Source: CAMPJM01 sp964440915 (lineage in GTDB: Bacteria; Bacteroidota; Bacteroidia; Cytophagales; Cyclobacteriaceae). From it: a DNA stretch of 17,659 nucleotides. Shown piece after piece: positions 16,388 through 17,659 of this stretch. The notes beneath the pieces were generated by a model. It was not told the DNA's origin. It made no database searches and saw only the letters and a list, made by a program, of their open reading frames with translations. The position numbers and the translations under genes are program-made. Where the stretch lies: the NCBI GenBank assembly GCA_964440915.1, contig CAYTTV010000062.1:1-17659 (forward strand). Direction: 5' to 3'. How positions within the stretch are numbered: position 1 is the stretch's first letter; every line of letters starts with the position of its first letter.

Positions 16388-17659
16388 ATGCTGGACAGAA
16401 AGATTGCGCCACCCTCTAAGCAGGTTACCAATATCGCTTTACCCAAGGCCAAAAGAAGTTTTTTGGACAATGACATTCCCCTATATTTCATAGAAGCGGG
16501 TAAACAGCCTGTAGTCAGGTTAGAATTTATTTTCAAAGCGGGTGCTTGGTACGAAAAGATCAAGGGAGCAAGCTATTTTGCTACTAAGATGCTCAGCGAG
16601 GGTACAAAGCATAAGACGTCAGCTCAGATAGCTTACGAAGTTGAGCGCTTCGGGGCACATATGGATTTTAATCCCACCCTAGATTATGCGATACTGACTT
16701 TAGAGTGCCTATCCAAGCACTTAAACAACCTGCTTCCTCTATTACATGAGATTTTGTACGAACCAGCCTTTCCAGAAGACGAGCTGATTACATTAAAGAA
16801 CATAAAAGCTCAACAAACCAGGGTACAAAATGAAAAAAGCAGCTTTCTTGCCTCTAAGAAGTTTCGAGAAGCTATTTTCGGAGAGGATCATCCTTATGGC
16901 AAAGACTTAAGCTTAACCGCTATAGAGAGCCTTGACAAAGAAGATATAAGTTCATTCTATGAACATTACTATAAGCAATCCTCGTTTGAGATTGTAGTTG
17001 CAGGCCTTCCCGAAAGCGATTTCATCGATAATTTGAACAAGATATTTGGGCAAGTCGCTTTACAAAAGGATGCGTCAGTGCTCTCGTACATGACCAAGCC
17101 AACTGCGAGTCCTACTATAATTGAAAAAGAGGCTAACCTACAGTCATCTATTAGGCTAGGAAAGAAGCTGTTTACCAAAGAACATCCTGATTTCGTAAAA
17201 CTTCTCGTCGTAAATGAAATATTGGGAGGATACTTTGGATCACGACTAATGAAAAATATCAGAGAAGACAAGGGCTATACCTACGGCATCTCCTCTGCCA
17301 TGGTTCCTTTAAAAAATGAGGGCTATTTTATTATAGGTACAGACGTTAACAAAGAGAATACCGCCAACACCTTACAAGAAATATATAAAGAAATAGAAAC
17401 CCTCCAAAATTCTTTGGTCTCTGAGGAAGAACTGAATACTGTACGCAGCTTTATGGTCGGCAGTTTTTTATCGGAAATCAATACGCCTTTTGCTTTAGCT
17501 GATAAGTTCAAAGGAATCCACCTTTATGGCTTGGATTATGATTTTTATGACACCTATATCCAAACGGTAAACAACATAACCTCCTTAGAAATACAAAAAT
17601 TAACCCAGCAGTATCTTCAAAGAAATACTTTCTCTGAGGTAATTGTAGGAGGTATTTAA
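16388..17659 (+). CDS. M16-family peptidase homologue, HxxEH-lacking (non-catalytic) subunit
   Basis: This 423-residue half-size M16 (insulinase/pitrilysin) protein has two similar halves, the length of M16B subunits. The zinc site is gone: at the usual HFLEH position it has YFATK (63-67), in the context GAWYEKIKGAS before it and MLSEGT after it. The C-terminal half keeps the substrate-binding Arg/Tyr pair (R292 and Y299, seven apart as in active M16 enzymes) within REDKGYTYG. This matches the non-catalytic partner of heterodimeric M16 proteases such as mitochondrial MPP-alpha and paired bacterial M16B subunits. An HxxEH-bearing partner is therefore expected nearby, most simply just downstream, outside the window. 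No signal peptide is evident, so location is uncertain. The ATG is 3 bases after the porV stop, indicating co-transcription with porV. The stop codon is the last three bases of the window, so the gene is complete. Confidence 0.88.
   Translation: MLDRKIAPPSKQVTNIALPKAKRSFLDNDIPLYFIEAGKQPVVRLEFIFKAGAWYEKIKGASYFATKMLSEGTKHKTSAQIAYEVERFGAHMDFNPTLDYAILTLECLSKHLNNLLPLLHEILYEPAFPEDELITLKNIKAQQTRVQNEKSSFLASKKFREAIFGEDHPYGKDLSLTAIESLDKEDISSFYEHYYKQSSFEIVVAGLPESDFIDNLNKIFGQVALQKDASVLSYMTKPTASPTIIEKEANLQSSIRLGKKLFTKEHPDFVKLLVVNEILGGYFGSRLMKNIREDKGYTYGISSAMVPLKNEGYFIIGTDVNKENTANTLQEIYKEIETLQNSLVSEEELNTVRSFMVGSFLSEINTPFALADKFKGIHLYGLDYDFYDTYIQTVNNITSLEIQKLTQQYLQRNTFSEVIVGGI

Overview
This looks like chromosomal DNA from a gliding-type Bacteroidota bacterium, most likely of the order Cytophagales. 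The main reasons are an adjacent porU-porV pair (type IX secretion system, T9SS), a CarboxypepD_reg-like exported protein, several putative promoters of the Bacteroidota form TTTG-N19-TAnnTTTG, A-rich leaders instead of strong Shine-Dalgarno sites, and moderate GC content. I see no mobile element, phage gene, CRISPR array, tRNA or rRNA. Most of the window is ordinary core genome. The more interesting items are two degenerate enzymes recruited to the envelope and a structured intergenic repeat.

Left part (1-4416): an intergenic stretch with degenerate GGAATGACG repeats leads into a GNAT acetyltransferase gene. This converges, with a 3-base gap, on a minus-strand gene for an exported CarboxypepD_reg-like protein that has its own good promoter. 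A 298-base gap follows, holding a structured repeat of about 85 bases, and then clpB, the disaggregase, which should start at 1798.

Middle (4417-10121): clpB converges on a minus-strand group, with a strong hairpin between them. In transcription order the group is an FAD-dependent DAO-family oxidoreductase, a 1107-residue outer-membrane protein and yicC. The large protein combines a degenerate peptidase-MA-like domain, a TolB-like propeller, an acidic linker and an Omp85-like barrel. The first two genes are 31 bases apart and probably co-transcribed; yicC is 236 bases further on and may have its own promoter.

Right part (10232-17659): a plus-strand series begins with a glyoxalase II-like metallo-hydrolase and pssA (phosphatidylserine synthase, apparently with a TTG start), 12 bases apart. 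Then come porU (the T9SS C25-family sortase, with both catalytic residues and its own C-terminal sorting domain), porV (the outer-membrane shuttle) and a half-size M16 peptidase homologue 3 bases after porV. The M16 protein has lost HxxEH but keeps the Arg/Tyr pair, so it looks like the non-catalytic subunit of a two-subunit protease whose active partner should lie outside the window. Together these genes cover envelope lipid synthesis, T9SS substrate maturation and outer-membrane assembly, beside housekeeping proteostasis (clpB) and RNA metabolism (yicC).
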